64,000 nt of DNA from JAEUIZ01 sp046155605. GTDB taxonomy: Bacteria; Planctomycetota; Phycisphaerae; Phycisphaerales; UBA1924. The stretch spans positions 42,616 through 106,615 of the forward strand of contig JBJXFQ010000011.1 in assembly GCA_046155605.1 (NCBI GenBank). The letters are read 5' to 3'. Shown one piece after another: positions 32,121 through 40,895 of this stretch. Under the pieces are notes generated by a model that was not told the origin of the DNA, searched no databases, and saw only the letters and a program-made list of their open reading frames with translations. Position 1 is the first letter of the stretch. Each line of letters opens with the position of its first letter. The translations under genes were made by a program, and so were the position numbers.

Positions 32121-34583
32121 ATGCACACCTCGCGCTTCCTCGGTGCCGCGCTTCTCGCTTTCCTTGTCCTCGTCATCTTTGCCGTCGGACTCGCTCGCGG
32201 TGCTTCCGCTACCGACCCGCCTCGGACGCCGCTCTTCAACGGCACGGACCTCTCCGGCTGGAAGGGCCTCGTCGCCGATCCACCCACCCGCGCGAAAATG
32301 GCCCCCGCCCAACTCGCCGAGGGACAACTCGCCGCCGACGCGCGCATGCGCCGCCATTGGTCCGTCTCCGCCGACGAATCCGGGACACCCTGTCTCGTCT
32401 TCGACGGCGCGGGCGACAACCTCTGCTCCGCGCGCGACTTCGCCGACTTCGAACTCTCCGTCGATTGGAAAATCGAGCCCGGCGGCGACTCCGGCATCTA
32501 CCTCCGCGGCTCGCCGCAGGTCAACATCTGGGACAACCCCGAAGGCTCCGGCGGCCTCTACAACAATCAGCGCAACACCAACAAGCCCCTCCTCCGCGCC
32601 GACAACCCGCCCGGACAGTGGAACACCTTCCTCATCCGCATGGTCGGCGAACGCCTCAGCGTGTGGCTCAATGGCCAACTCGTCGTCCATGACACCATCC
32701 TCGAAAACTACTGGGAACACGACAAGCCCATCTACGACCGCGGCCCGATCGAACTCCAGGCCCACGGCAACCGCGTCTGGTTCAGGAACATCACCGTGCG
32801 CGAACTCAACTCTCCCGATTCCACTCCGGTCGCCGCGCCATCGCCCGCCACCTCTTCGTCGGCTACCCGTGACGACGACCGCCTCGCCTGGTGGCGCGAC
32901 GCCCGCTTCGGCATGTTCATCCACTGGGGCCTCTACGCCATCCCCGCCGGCCTCTGGGAGGGCAAGCCCGTCCCCCACATCGGCGAGTGGATCATGCACT
33001 GGGGCAAGATTCCCGTCGAGAAATACGAGAAACTCGCCGGCGGATTCAACCCCGCCTTCTTCGATGCGAAGGCCTGGGCCGCCCTCGCGCGTCGCGCGGG
33101 GATGAAATACCTCGTCATCACCACCAAGCACCACGACGGCTTCTGCCTCTTCGATTCGGCACACACGACCTACGACATCATGGACGCCGCGCCCTTCAAA
33201 CGCGACATCATGCGCGAACTCGCCGACGCCTGCCGCGCCGAGGGTATCCGTATCGGGTGGTACCACTCCATCATGGACTGGCACCATCCCGAGGCCAACG
33301 GCGATCGCTTCCCTCGCTACGCCGAAACCCTCAACAAGCAAGTCACCGAACTCCTCACCAACTACGGCCCGATCGACATCATGTGGTTCGACGGCGAATG
33401 GATCGATGAATGGTCCGAGGCCCAGGGCCGCGAGATGTACAACCTCTGCCGACGGCTCCAGCCCGGCATCATCGTCAACAACCGCGTCGGCAAGGGCCGC
33501 GACGGCATGGCCGGGCTCTCCAAGACCGCCGACGCCGCCGGCGACTTCGGCACCCCAGAGCAGGAAGTACCCGCCACCGGCCTGGGCGACACCGCCTGGG
33601 AATCGTGCATGACCATGAACGACACCTGGGGCTTCAAATCGCAAGACACCAACTGGAAGTCGGCTTCCGAGCTTGTGCGCACGCTCGTGGACGCCGCCAG
33701 CAAAGGCGGCAACCTACTGCTCAACGTCGGGCCGGATTCGATGGGCTTCATCCCCGCCGCCAGCGTCGAACGCCTCGAAGCCATCGGCACCTGGCTCGAC
33801 GCCAACGGCCAGAGCATCTACGGCACCCGCGCCAGCCCATTCAAACGCCTGCCGTGGGGCCGATGCACGATGCGCGCCGCCACGCCAACTCCCGCCGCCT
33901 CCGCCGAAACACCACAATCGAACGCGAATGGCGAGACGCTCTACCTCCACGTCTTCGATTGGCCCGATGACCGCGTTCTGCGCGTGCCAGGCCTCAAGAG
34001 CCGCGCGCGCGAGGCCCGGCTTCTGGCCGGCGGCACACCGCTCCCCTTTGCCGTGCTCGGCGACGACCTTGCCATCTCCGTCCCCGCCGCCGCGCCCGAT
34101 CCGATGGACACCGTCATCGTGCTTACCCTCGCCGAGCCGCTGATCGTCGTCCCCTCGCCGATCCTCGCCGCGGTCGATGGCTCGATCGATCTCCCCGCCC
34201 GCCTCGCCGAGATTCGCGGCACCCGCCTCCGCCACGAAACCGACGGCGAGACCGGCCGCCTCTCGCGCTGGAGCCGCGCCGACGACTACGCCGCGTGGGA
34301 AATCCGCATCGACTCCGCCCGCACCTACCGCGTGATGGTCGATCTCGCCTGCGATCCCGCCGCCGCGGGCGCACGCCTCACGCTCCGCCTCGGCGACGCC
34401 GAAACCGCCGCTCCCATCCCCGCCACCGGTTCATGGGACCGCTACGAATCGATCAACCTCGGCACGCTCGACGCCCCCGCCGCGCCCGTCGCCCTCGCCA
34501 CGCTCTCGATCACCACCGACCCGAGCGATTCCAAGCCCACCGAGCGCGTCCGCGTCCGCCGCGTGCGACTCGTGCCAAACTGA
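32121..34583 (+). CDS. Secreted DUF1080-alpha-L-fucosidase (GH29) fusion
   Basis: An 820-residue exported enzyme. A signal peptide (FLGAALLAFLVLVIFAVGLA) precedes a DUF1080 (3-keto-disaccharide hydrolase-like, LamG-fold) domain at about residues 35-235 (LFNGTDLSGWKGLV, GSPQVNIWDNPEGSGGLYNN). A GH29 fucosidase domain follows from about 250 (WWRDARFGMFIHWGLYAIPA, ITTKHHDGFCLFDS, IDIMWFDGEWIDEW with probable nucleophile Asp424). The last 130 residues are a beta-rich, possibly carbohydrate-binding domain. It probably removes fucose from external polysaccharides, with the first domain binding or cutting a second linkage. Single gene between two minus-strand genes. Confidence 0.9.
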   Translation: MHTSRFLGAALLAFLVLVIFAVGLARGASATDPPRTPLFNGTDLSGWKGLVADPPTRAKMAPAQLAEGQLAADARMRRHWSVSADESGTPCLVFDGAGDNLCSARDFADFELSVDWKIEPGGDSGIYLRGSPQVNIWDNPEGSGGLYNNQRNTNKPLLRADNPPGQWNTFLIRMVGERLSVWLNGQLVVHDTILENYWEHDKPIYDRGPIELQAHGNRVWFRNITVRELNSPDSTPVAAPSPATSSSATRDDDRLAWWRDARFGMFIHWGLYAIPAGLWEGKPVPHIGEWIMHWGKIPVEKYEKLAGGFNPAFFDAKAWAALARRAGMKYLVITTKHHDGFCLFDSAHTTYDIMDAAPFKRDIMRELADACRAEGIRIGWYHSIMDWHHPEANGDRFPRYAETLNKQVTELLTNYGPIDIMWFDGEWIDEWSEAQGREMYNLCRRLQPGIIVNNRVGKGRDGMAGLSKTADAAGDFGTPEQEVPATGLGDTAWESCMTMNDTWGFKSQDTNWKSASELVRTLVDAASKGGNLLLNVGPDSMGFIPAASVERLEAIGTWLDANGQSIYGTRASPFKRLPWGRCTMRAATPTPAASAETPQSNANGETLYLHVFDWPDDRVLRVPGLKSRAREARLLAGGTPLPFAVLGDDLAISVPAAAPDPMDTVIVLTLAEPLIVVPSPILAAVDGSIDLPARLAEIRGTRLRHETDGETGRLSRWSRADDYAAWEIRIDSARTYRVMVDLACDPAAAGARLTLRLGDAETAAPIPATGSWDRYESINLGTLDAPAAPVALATLSITTDPSDSKPTERVRVRRVRLVPN

Positions 34584-34698
34584 CCTCGATTCAGCATGAA
34601 TCCGGCTTGGCCTTCGCCCTGCTTCGCTGTCTCGCTGTGACGCTTTCTTCGATGTCTCGCTGTCTCGCTTTCTTCCTCATCCCCTTCCTCGCTTCCTC

Positions 34699-35865
34699 CT
34701 ACGAGCACCCCGCCGCAAAGGCCGTGATGAAGCACACGAAGTCATTGACATTCAGCACCGGCACCGCCGTCGATCCGTCGCAGTTCGCGCGACTCTCGCC
34801 GCCGGCGAACAGGTTGCCAAAGCAGATGAAGTCGTTCACGTTGAGCGCCGGCACCGTCGTCGACGCGTCACAGTTCGCCACGCACTCGCCCACCCCGGCC
34901 ACCTCAAACCCAACCACCCGATTCACGCTGATCGGGTCGCCATCGTCCACGATGCCGATCACCGACCAACGCCCCGGCCCAAGCGCCTCGCCAAGCCCCA
35001 GCCCCTCCATGTTCTGCTGATCCCCGGAATACAGCAGCGTCTTCCCCACCGGCGTGTACGTCGCCCCGATCAGCCCCGCGATGCCGCTCACGTCCGTCGC
35101 GCCCGCCACCGCCACCTCATAAACTCGGGAGCGAAACAAGCCGCTGATCGACCCTGCCAGTGATCGCTCCAGCGCCACGAGCCGCCCATCCGGCAGCATC
35201 AGCACATCCGACAACCCGCCCGTTGAGCCTGAAATCACTGACCCGTGCAGCGGCTCGCTCACGTACGCGAACTGCTCCGCCGCCGCCAGAGCCGGCGTAA
35301 ACCGCAGCAGCCGCACCACCGTCCCCGCGCTGGGCGTCGCGATGCCCCCGTCCACCGTCAGCGCCTGCTCGTTGGCCGTCCACGCGCCGGCCGCGCCCAG
35401 CGCCAGCGACTCAAACCCGTTGTTGGGCCGGATCGCCGCAAAGACCGGCGGGATCGCGAGCGTCCGCACCCTCGCACCCGTCGCCAGCGAGTACTCATGC
35501 ACGCCCGGCGTCGTCTCTTCAGAGAGCAACACCGTGCCGCGGCCCGTCGCCACGATCCCCTCGAAATCCCACGAATCCGCCAGCGATAAACCCCCCACGA
35601 TCGCCGCGCTCGTGATCGTTCCATTCGCGCTCACCACGATCGCCAGCCGAACCAACTTGTTCGAGTTGTCCATCACGGCCCAGAAGTCGCCGCCGTCGCG
35701 CGAGATCCCGCTCATCCCCGTTACCGTGAACGTCACGCCAAACTGGTCCATCGCCGTCCCGCCCAGCCCCGCGACGTTCCGAAACGTCATCGCGAGCGGC
35801 TGCGCGCACGCGAGTCCCGCGCACGCCATCCACGTTGCCACGACGATGGTGATGCGAGCGTTCAT
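34699..35865 (-). CDS. Secreted esterase-like phytase-family protein with GC-type dockerin
   Basis: A 388-residue exported protein. A signal peptide (TIVVATWMACAGLACAQ) precedes a propeller-like domain with features of the 'esterase-like activity of phytase' family (GISRDGGDFWAVMDNSNKLV, NNGFESLALGAAG, LPDGRLVALERS). The C-terminal 60 residues are the paired dockerin tail (VANCDASTTVPALNVNDFICF...RANCDGSTAVPVLNVNDFVCF..GCS). Enzymatic activity is uncertain. Its ATG overlaps the stop of the upstream patatin gene (ATGA), so the two are co-translated. Confidence 0.82.
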   Translation of the reverse strand: MNARITIVVATWMACAGLACAQPLAMTFRNVAGLGGTAMDQFGVTFTVTGMSGISRDGGDFWAVMDNSNKLVRLAIVVSANGTITSAAIVGGLSLADSWDFEGIVATGRGTVLLSEETTPGVHEYSLATGARVRTLAIPPVFAAIRPNNGFESLALGAAGAWTANEQALTVDGGIATPSAGTVVRLLRFTPALAAAEQFAYVSEPLHGSVISGSTGGLSDVLMLPDGRLVALERSLAGSISGLFRSRVYEVAVAGATDVSGIAGLIGATYTPVGKTLLYSGDQQNMEGLGLGEALGPGRWSVIGIVDDGDPISVNRVVGFEVAGVGECVANCDASTTVPALNVNDFICFGNLFAGGESRANCDGSTAVPVLNVNDFVCFITAFAAGCS

Positions 35866-37007
35866 CGAGCGACTCTCCCACCGGGTGCCGACCGCGCGTC
35901 CACAACCCCACGGTCATACAAACACCGCATCACCTCCGGATCAAAGTCCATGATCGAATCCGCCCCCGGCTTCGTACACGCATCCTCGGGGATCAGAACC
36001 AGTCGAAACTCCATCCCCGCGCGCTCGGCATCCATCTCGATCCGCGCCAAACTCCCTCGAAAAGCCTCGTCCGACATCAACTCCACGCTCCTCGCCCCGA
36101 TATCAATGATCGAGTTGCGCGTGTAGCGCGCCTGGACCGCGGGCCGGGCATTCGCAAGCACAAACATCGTCGCGCCCGCCGAGCCGTCCGCCGCGGGCAC
36201 CACCGCGAAGACATACCGCCGCGTCCCACCATCGACGTGCATCGCCCCATCGAGAAACACCGGCGGATAGAGCACCCCCACCGCCATCGACGCCATCAGC
36301 ACATCGATGCAGCGCTGGTATGACTCCTCCGTCCGGGGCCGCGCCAGCGCTGTCATGTCCCAGGCCTTGAACAGGCCGAGGTCGAGATTCACCGTGCCGA
36401 CATACAGCCGCCGCCCGCGCTCGCCCTCTTCGGCCACGCGCGCCATCACCTCCGGCCCGATCTGCCGCTCCAACCGCGCTCGCAGCCGCTCGCTCGATGA
36501 CACCGACGTGTAGAACGGCACCAGCATCGTCGGCCGCTCGCGCAACACGTCACGCCTGCGAACTCCTGTATACGCACGCTCCAGCAGCCCGTCATACTCA
36601 GGCCCGAGAAACGCGAACACCGCCAGGATCGCACCCGTGCTCACTCCCGTCACGATGTCAAACTCCGGCCGCGCCCCGCTCTCGCTCCAGCCTCGCAGGT
36701 AGCCCGCGCCCCACGCGCCCTGCGAGCCACCACCCGAGATCGCCAGTTGCTTCAGCGACGCGCGCGGCCGAAGTGCCAGGCAACCCGCCAGGCTCTCCGC
36801 CAACTCGGCCTCATCTCGCTGCCGCTCCTGCACCCGCAAGATCGTCATTTCTCCGGCCGTGGCAAGCCGCGTGCTGCCGTCGGCGCGTCGAATCGGCGTC
36901 GCCGGCCGTGAGTAGGTGCAGCCACCCACAAGCATCGCCGCCGCCGCCGCGAACACCACCGCGGGCTCCGCCAGCAACATCAGATAGGCACGGACGGATT
37001 GATTCAT
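35862..37007 (-). CDS. Patatin-like phospholipase, lipoprotein
   Basis: A 381-residue lipid-anchored protein. The signal (LMLLAEPAVVFAAAAAML) ends in VGGC. The patatin core has the oxyanion motif ISGGGSQGAWGAGYL, the nucleophile elbow GVSTGA (Ser) and the catalytic Asp in AMHVDGGTRR. Patatins hydrolyse acyl esters of lipids. The position suggests action on membrane lipid at the periplasmic face. It overlaps the dockerin-tailed gene downstream by four bases. The start methionine MNQSVRAY is chosen because it begins the signal; upstream in-frame codons overlap the glycosyltransferase end. Confidence 0.87.
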   Translation of the reverse strand: MNQSVRAYLMLLAEPAVVFAAAAAMLVGGCTYSRPATPIRRADGSTRLATAGEMTILRVQERQRDEAELAESLAGCLALRPRASLKQLAISGGGSQGAWGAGYLRGWSESGARPEFDIVTGVSTGAILAVFAFLGPEYDGLLERAYTGVRRRDVLRERPTMLVPFYTSVSSSERLRARLERQIGPEVMARVAEEGERGRRLYVGTVNLDLGLFKAWDMTALARPRTEESYQRCIDVLMASMAVGVLYPPVFLDGAMHVDGGTRRYVFAVVPAADGSAGATMFVLANARPAVQARYTRNSIIDIGARSVELMSDEAFRGSLARIEMDAERAGMEFRLVLIPEDACTKPGADSIMDFDPEVMRCLYDRGVVDARSAPGGRVAR

Positions 37008-37018
37008 CTCGGGCAATC

Positions 37019-38086
37019 CTACCGCCCGAGCATGGCGTGGCCACGCAGTTCCTCCCACCCCCGCACCAAGCCCCGCCGCCAGTGCCACCGTTTCAGCGGC
37101 AGGTGCTGCTGATAAATCAGGTGCAATAGCCGCCGCGACTCCGGCCCCCTCGGCTCGCTCGCCGGAATCGCCGCCAGCCCCTCGAACGACACCCGCAGCC
37201 GCTCCGCCAGCCCCCGCTCGCGCTCGACATACTCCCGCGAATACGCCGCCTCCGCCTCCGTCGCCACGTCGCGTCCGAACATCGCCCGCGCGCAGACCGG
37301 CGTTTGCCTCGCAAAGCCCACCGCCGCGTGCCCCAGTCGCTCCTCCCGTGCGAGGTAATCCGCCGGGTCCATCCGGTGATCGTGCTCCGCCACCGCGTCC
37401 GGCCGATAGAGCACGCGCGTCCCGAATCGCTCCTTCAGTCGAAACGCCAACTCGTCGTCCTCATAGCCATACGTCTGCGGAAACACCGCAAATCCACCGA
37501 CCTCGCGCACCAGCACCGCCCGCACCGACAGATTCAGCAGCCACGCGTGCCGAAAGCCCCAGTCACGCTGCGGGTCCGACTCACCGGCCATCTGGTCGTA
37601 AAAGAACACCATCGACGTCTCACGGATCAGCCGGTCAAACAGCCGATCCGGCTGATGCACCCGCCAAGGCGACGCCCCCACAATGAGCGCCGACATCCCA
37701 CTCGCTTCCTCCGCTCGCTGATGCTCGACGTGCCGCGCCAGGAAGTCCGCCGTCGGAAGCATGTCATCATTCAGAAACACCAGCGTCCTGCCGCGCGCTA
37801 GTCGCAACAACTCATTCCTCACGCCCGCTTGCCCCTGCTTCGCGCACGCCACCACCGTCAGACCAGCGCGCCCGCTGCCTCCGCTTCCGCTTGCCTCCGC
37901 CCACGCACCCCGAATCGCACCCGCCGCCGCCTCATCCGGCCCATCCAGCCCCACCAGCACCTCATACGCCTCTCGCGCCAACGTCTGCACCGCCAGCGCA
38001 CGCACGCACGCCGCCACCTTCTCAGGCCTTCCGTGCGTCGGAATCACGACCGTCACGTCCACTCGCCGCTCCGCGCCCACCCACAC
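37019..38086 (-). CDS. Family 2 glycosyltransferase
   Basis: A 355-residue GT-A enzyme with the N-terminal nucleotide-sugar domain DVTVVIPTHGRPEKVAACVR, the metal-binding DD in LVFLNDDMLPTADFLARHVE and the acceptor-side ED in TYGYEDDELAFRLKE. There are no membrane helices, so it acts in the cytoplasm. Donor and acceptor are unknown. The C-terminal 80 residues are helical and basic. It is upstream of the patatin gene on the same strand with an 11-base gap, so the three genes down to the dockerin protein may form one operon. Confidence 0.88.
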   Translation of the reverse strand: MWVGAERRVDVTVVIPTHGRPEKVAACVRALAVQTLAREAYEVLVGLDGPDEAAAGAIRGAWAEASGSGGSGRAGLTVVACAKQGQAGVRNELLRLARGRTLVFLNDDMLPTADFLARHVEHQRAEEASGMSALIVGASPWRVHQPDRLFDRLIRETSMVFFYDQMAGESDPQRDWGFRHAWLLNLSVRAVLVREVGGFAVFPQTYGYEDDELAFRLKERFGTRVLYRPDAVAEHDHRMDPADYLAREERLGHAAVGFARQTPVCARAMFGRDVATEAEAAYSREYVERERGLAERLRVSFEGLAAIPASEPRGPESRRLLHLIYQQHLPLKRWHWRRGLVRGWEELRGHAMLGR

Positions 38087-38185
38087 GACTTATCGGCGCG
38101 CGGCCCGCACCGCCTTGGGCTGCTCTCGATTCCGCCGAACTCCTCCGCATCCCGCCACACCGGCCCCGTTCCCTATCGTTGCCCC

Positions 38186-39490
38186 ATGGCCACCGACCCC
38201 ACCACCACCTCCTTGCTCGCCCTCCTCGACGCCCGCGATCCCGACATCGCCCGCCTCATCCGCAAAGAGGCCGATCGCCAGGCCACGACCATCGAACTGA
38301 TCGCCAGCGAGAACCACGTCTCGCCCGCCGTCATGCACACCATGGGCACCTGCCTGACCAACAAGTATGCCGAGGGCTACCCCGGCGCCCGCTACTACGG
38401 CGGCTGCATCTTCCACGACCAGATCGAGCAACTCGCCCGCGACCGCGCCTGCTCACTCTTCAACTGCCGCTTCGCCAACGTCCAGCCCCACTCCGGCGCC
38501 CAGGCCAACCAGGCCGCCATGATGGCCCTCATGGAGCCCGGCGACACCTTCGCCTCGCTCGTCCTCAAAGACGGCGGCCACCTCTCGCACGGCATGAAGA
38601 TCAACTTCTCCGGCCGCTTCTTCAAGCCGGTCCACTACCCCCTCCACTACGACAAGTCCCACCCCGAGCACGAACGCATCGACTACGACGCCGTCAAGGC
38701 CGTCTGCCGCGAGCACAAGCCCAAGGTTCTTATGTGCGGCTACTCGGCCTACCCGCGCATCATTGATTTCAAGAAGTTCCGCGAGGCCGCGGACCTCTGC
38801 GGGGCGATCCTCGTTGCCGATATCGCCCACATCGCCGGCCTGGTCGCGGCGGGCGTCCACCCCTCGCCCTTCCCGCATTGCCACGTCGTCACGACCACGA
38901 CCCACAAAACCCTCCGCGGCCCGCGCGGCGGCCTCATCCTCACCAACGACGACGAACTCGCCAAAAAGATCGACCGCGCCCTCTTCCCCGGCGCCCAGGG
39001 CGGCCCCCTCATGCACATCATCGCCGCCAAGGCCGTCGCCTTCGCCGAGGCGCTCCGCCCCGAGTTCAAAGCCTATTCGCAACAAGTCATTCTCAACGCG
39101 CAGGCCCTCGCCGCCGCCCTTATCAATCACCGCTACCGCATCACCAGCGGCGGGACGGACAACCACCTCATGCTCGTCGATCTCCGCGGACGCTCCGACG
39201 CCCTCACCGGCGCTGACGCCGAGAAGTGGCTCGAAGCCGCCGGCATAATTTGCAACAAAAACGGTATCCCCGACGACCCGCGACCCCCCAAACTCACCAG
39301 CGGCATCCGCCTCGGCTCTCCCGCCGCCACCACGCGCGGCTTCCGCGAGCCCCAGATGCAACGTGTCGCCGCGTGGATCGACCGCGTCCTCAGCGCCGGC
39401 CTCGATTCCCCCGAAGCCCTCGCCGCCCAAACCGCCTCCGTCCGCGAAGAAGTTCGCTCACTCTGTGCCCAGTTCGCGCTGCCGTCGTAA
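38186..39490 (+). CDS. glyA: Serine hydroxymethyltransferase
   Basis: A 434-residue PLP enzyme that converts serine and tetrahydrofolate to glycine and methylene-THF. Conserved motifs are ELIASENHVSPAVMHTMG, TNKYAEGYPGARYYGGC, NVQPHSGAQANQAAMMAL and the PLP lysine region VVTTTTHKTLRGPRGGLI with Lys241. Length matches bacterial GlyA. It is a single-gene unit between the divergent glycosyltransferase and the convergent phosphatase-like gene, and a perfect hairpin lies in the 140 bases after the stop. Confidence 0.96.
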   Translation: MATDPTTTSLLALLDARDPDIARLIRKEADRQATTIELIASENHVSPAVMHTMGTCLTNKYAEGYPGARYYGGCIFHDQIEQLARDRACSLFNCRFANVQPHSGAQANQAAMMALMEPGDTFASLVLKDGGHLSHGMKINFSGRFFKPVHYPLHYDKSHPEHERIDYDAVKAVCREHKPKVLMCGYSAYPRIIDFKKFREAADLCGAILVADIAHIAGLVAAGVHPSPFPHCHVVTTTTHKTLRGPRGGLILTNDDELAKKIDRALFPGAQGGPLMHIIAAKAVAFAEALRPEFKAYSQQVILNAQALAAALINHRYRITSGGTDNHLMLVDLRGRSDALTGADAEKWLEAAGIICNKNGIPDDPRPPKLTSGIRLGSPAATTRGFREPQMQRVAAWIDRVLSAGLDSPEALAAQTASVREEVRSLCAQFALPS

Positions 39491-39578
39491 CACCCTCGGC
39501 TGCTCAAATATCGACACGCGCTGATTCTGCTACTCCTGCGGCATATAGCGCCCGCCCCCTCGCCCAGCCTCCGCGTGC

Positions 39579-39606
39579 CACCGACCATGACCTTGCATGG
39601 TCGGTG
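39579..39606. repeat. Perfect 11-bp inverted repeat between convergent genes
   Basis: CACCGACCATG and CATGGTCGGTG face each other across a six-base loop (ACCTTG). The repeat sits between the stops of glyA and the minus-strand phosphatase-like gene. It could act as a two-way terminator, although no T run follows, or be a REP-type palindrome. Its CACCG...CGGTG ends recall the palindrome of the composite repeat at 1.8 and 44.4 kb. Confidence 0.55.
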
Positions 39607-39632
39607 CTGCTCCGCTCCCGCGCCTCGCTCAT

Positions 39633-40811
39633 TCATTTCGCCGACTTCAGCGCTCCCTTGATCGCCTCGCCCGCTCTCGGCTCCGCCGCGCGATAGTCCT
39701 GCCCCAGCAGCGCAGCCAGCGTCGCCGCGACCTGCGACTGCGTAACCCTCTCGCCGCCTCGCACCATCCCGCGCGCCGGCGTGTCCGGACCCCAGATCGC
39801 CACCCAGATCTGCTGCGCCCCCACCACTTTCGCGTTATGATCGCGCCACTGCTTCTGCTCGCCACTCTCCAGCCCCGCCAGTTTGTACGGGTTGTCCCCG
39901 CCGCGACCGTGATCGCAGAGCACAACAAACGACGTGGCGTCCCGATACTCCGGCGATGCCTGAACATACTCCCACAACTCTCGCATATACCCATCCGCAC
40001 GCCGCGCCGCCCTCAAATACTCCTCATAGTTCCCCTCGTGCGCCCACTCGTCCGTCTCGCCAAGCCCCAGGAACACCACCCGCGGCGTGTTCAGCCGCAC
40101 CCACTCCAGCGCCGGCCGAAACAGCATCGAATCGAAGCACGAACCCGACCACCGATACGGCGTCTCCGCCCGCACCGCGTTCCACAACCCGATCACCTCC
40201 GACGACTTCCCAAACGTCAGCGGCCCCATCCCGTTGTCCACCGGCAGCCCGCTCCGCTCCGTGTTGATGATGTACGGATACAAATCCCACGTCCCAAAGC
40301 ACGCCACGCGGCCCTCAAACTCCGGCTTGCCGTTCAGCCACTCAAAAACCGTCACGTCCGGGTTCATCACTCGCCGATTGTCCCTGATCGCCTCGTTCAC
40401 ATAGCCGCAGAACGTCTCCGAATACCCCGGATACGACACCCGCCACGGATTCGTCACCTGTGCGTCCGAGCCCTCCAACAGATTGCCATAAATCTGACCC
40501 CGCGGCACCGCCACCTCCCACAGAAACGGCATCAGCGCCGCCCGCCGCGCCTCGGGCGTCTCGCGCCAATACGCCTCCCGCACCGCCTCGACGTGCGTGA
40601 CGCCGTTCTCCTTGTTGATGAGCGCTTCATCCGCGCCCCCAAAGACCTCCTGCCAGCGCAACCCATCGAGCATGATCAGGAATACATGCCGCGTCCGTAA
40701 TGCTGGCAGTTCGGCGGCCTCCTCCCGCGAGATTGACATGGACGCGACGGGCTCGGCCGTTGCCGCTGCACCAACCAGTAGAAGCGCAATTACAATGAGT
40801 GCGAGTCGCAT
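39633..40811 (-). CDS. Exported alkaline phosphatase superfamily enzyme
   Basis: A 392-residue secreted enzyme. A signal peptide (LALIVIALLLVGAAATA) precedes the AlkP-superfamily core: metal aspartate in HVFLIMLDGLRWQEVFGGA, then VVFLGLGETDEWAHEGNYEE, SFVVLCDHGRGG and a late His in WRDHNAKVV, all typical metal-ligand positions. The family includes phosphatases, phosphodiesterases and phosphonoacetate hydrolases. The substrate cannot be assigned, and the nucleophile Ser/Thr is probably within KENGVTHVEAV. The start is the methionine before the hydrophobic stretch. Confidence 0.82.
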   Translation of the reverse strand: MRLALIVIALLLVGAAATAEPVASMSISREEAAELPALRTRHVFLIMLDGLRWQEVFGGADEALINKENGVTHVEAVREAYWRETPEARRAALMPFLWEVAVPRGQIYGNLLEGSDAQVTNPWRVSYPGYSETFCGYVNEAIRDNRRVMNPDVTVFEWLNGKPEFEGRVACFGTWDLYPYIINTERSGLPVDNGMGPLTFGKSSEVIGLWNAVRAETPYRWSGSCFDSMLFRPALEWVRLNTPRVVFLGLGETDEWAHEGNYEEYLRAARRADGYMRELWEYVQASPEYRDATSFVVLCDHGRGGDNPYKLAGLESGEQKQWRDHNAKVVGAQQIWVAIWGPDTPARGMVRGGERVTQSQVAATLAALLGQDYRAAEPRAGEAIKGALKSAK

Positions 40812-40895
40812 CGCCGCAGCATACTCGCCGCGACCAGGGCCACGCACCGCTTCACGCAGTCTGAACACGATCGAGCCCCGCCCTCCCGGCCCGGA

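Noticed and set aside
32016..33644. Long N-terminal extension of the saccharopine dehydrogenase-like gene
   Set aside because: The extension is antisense to the fucosidase gene; a perfect GGAGG and the Rossmann motif place the true start at 32015.
34584..34698. Pyrimidine-rich TCGCTGTCTCGCT repeats between the fucosidase and dockerin genes as a third copy of the composite repeat
   Set aside because: The pyrimidine bias is similar, but the palindrome and the CCGTCCC units are missing.
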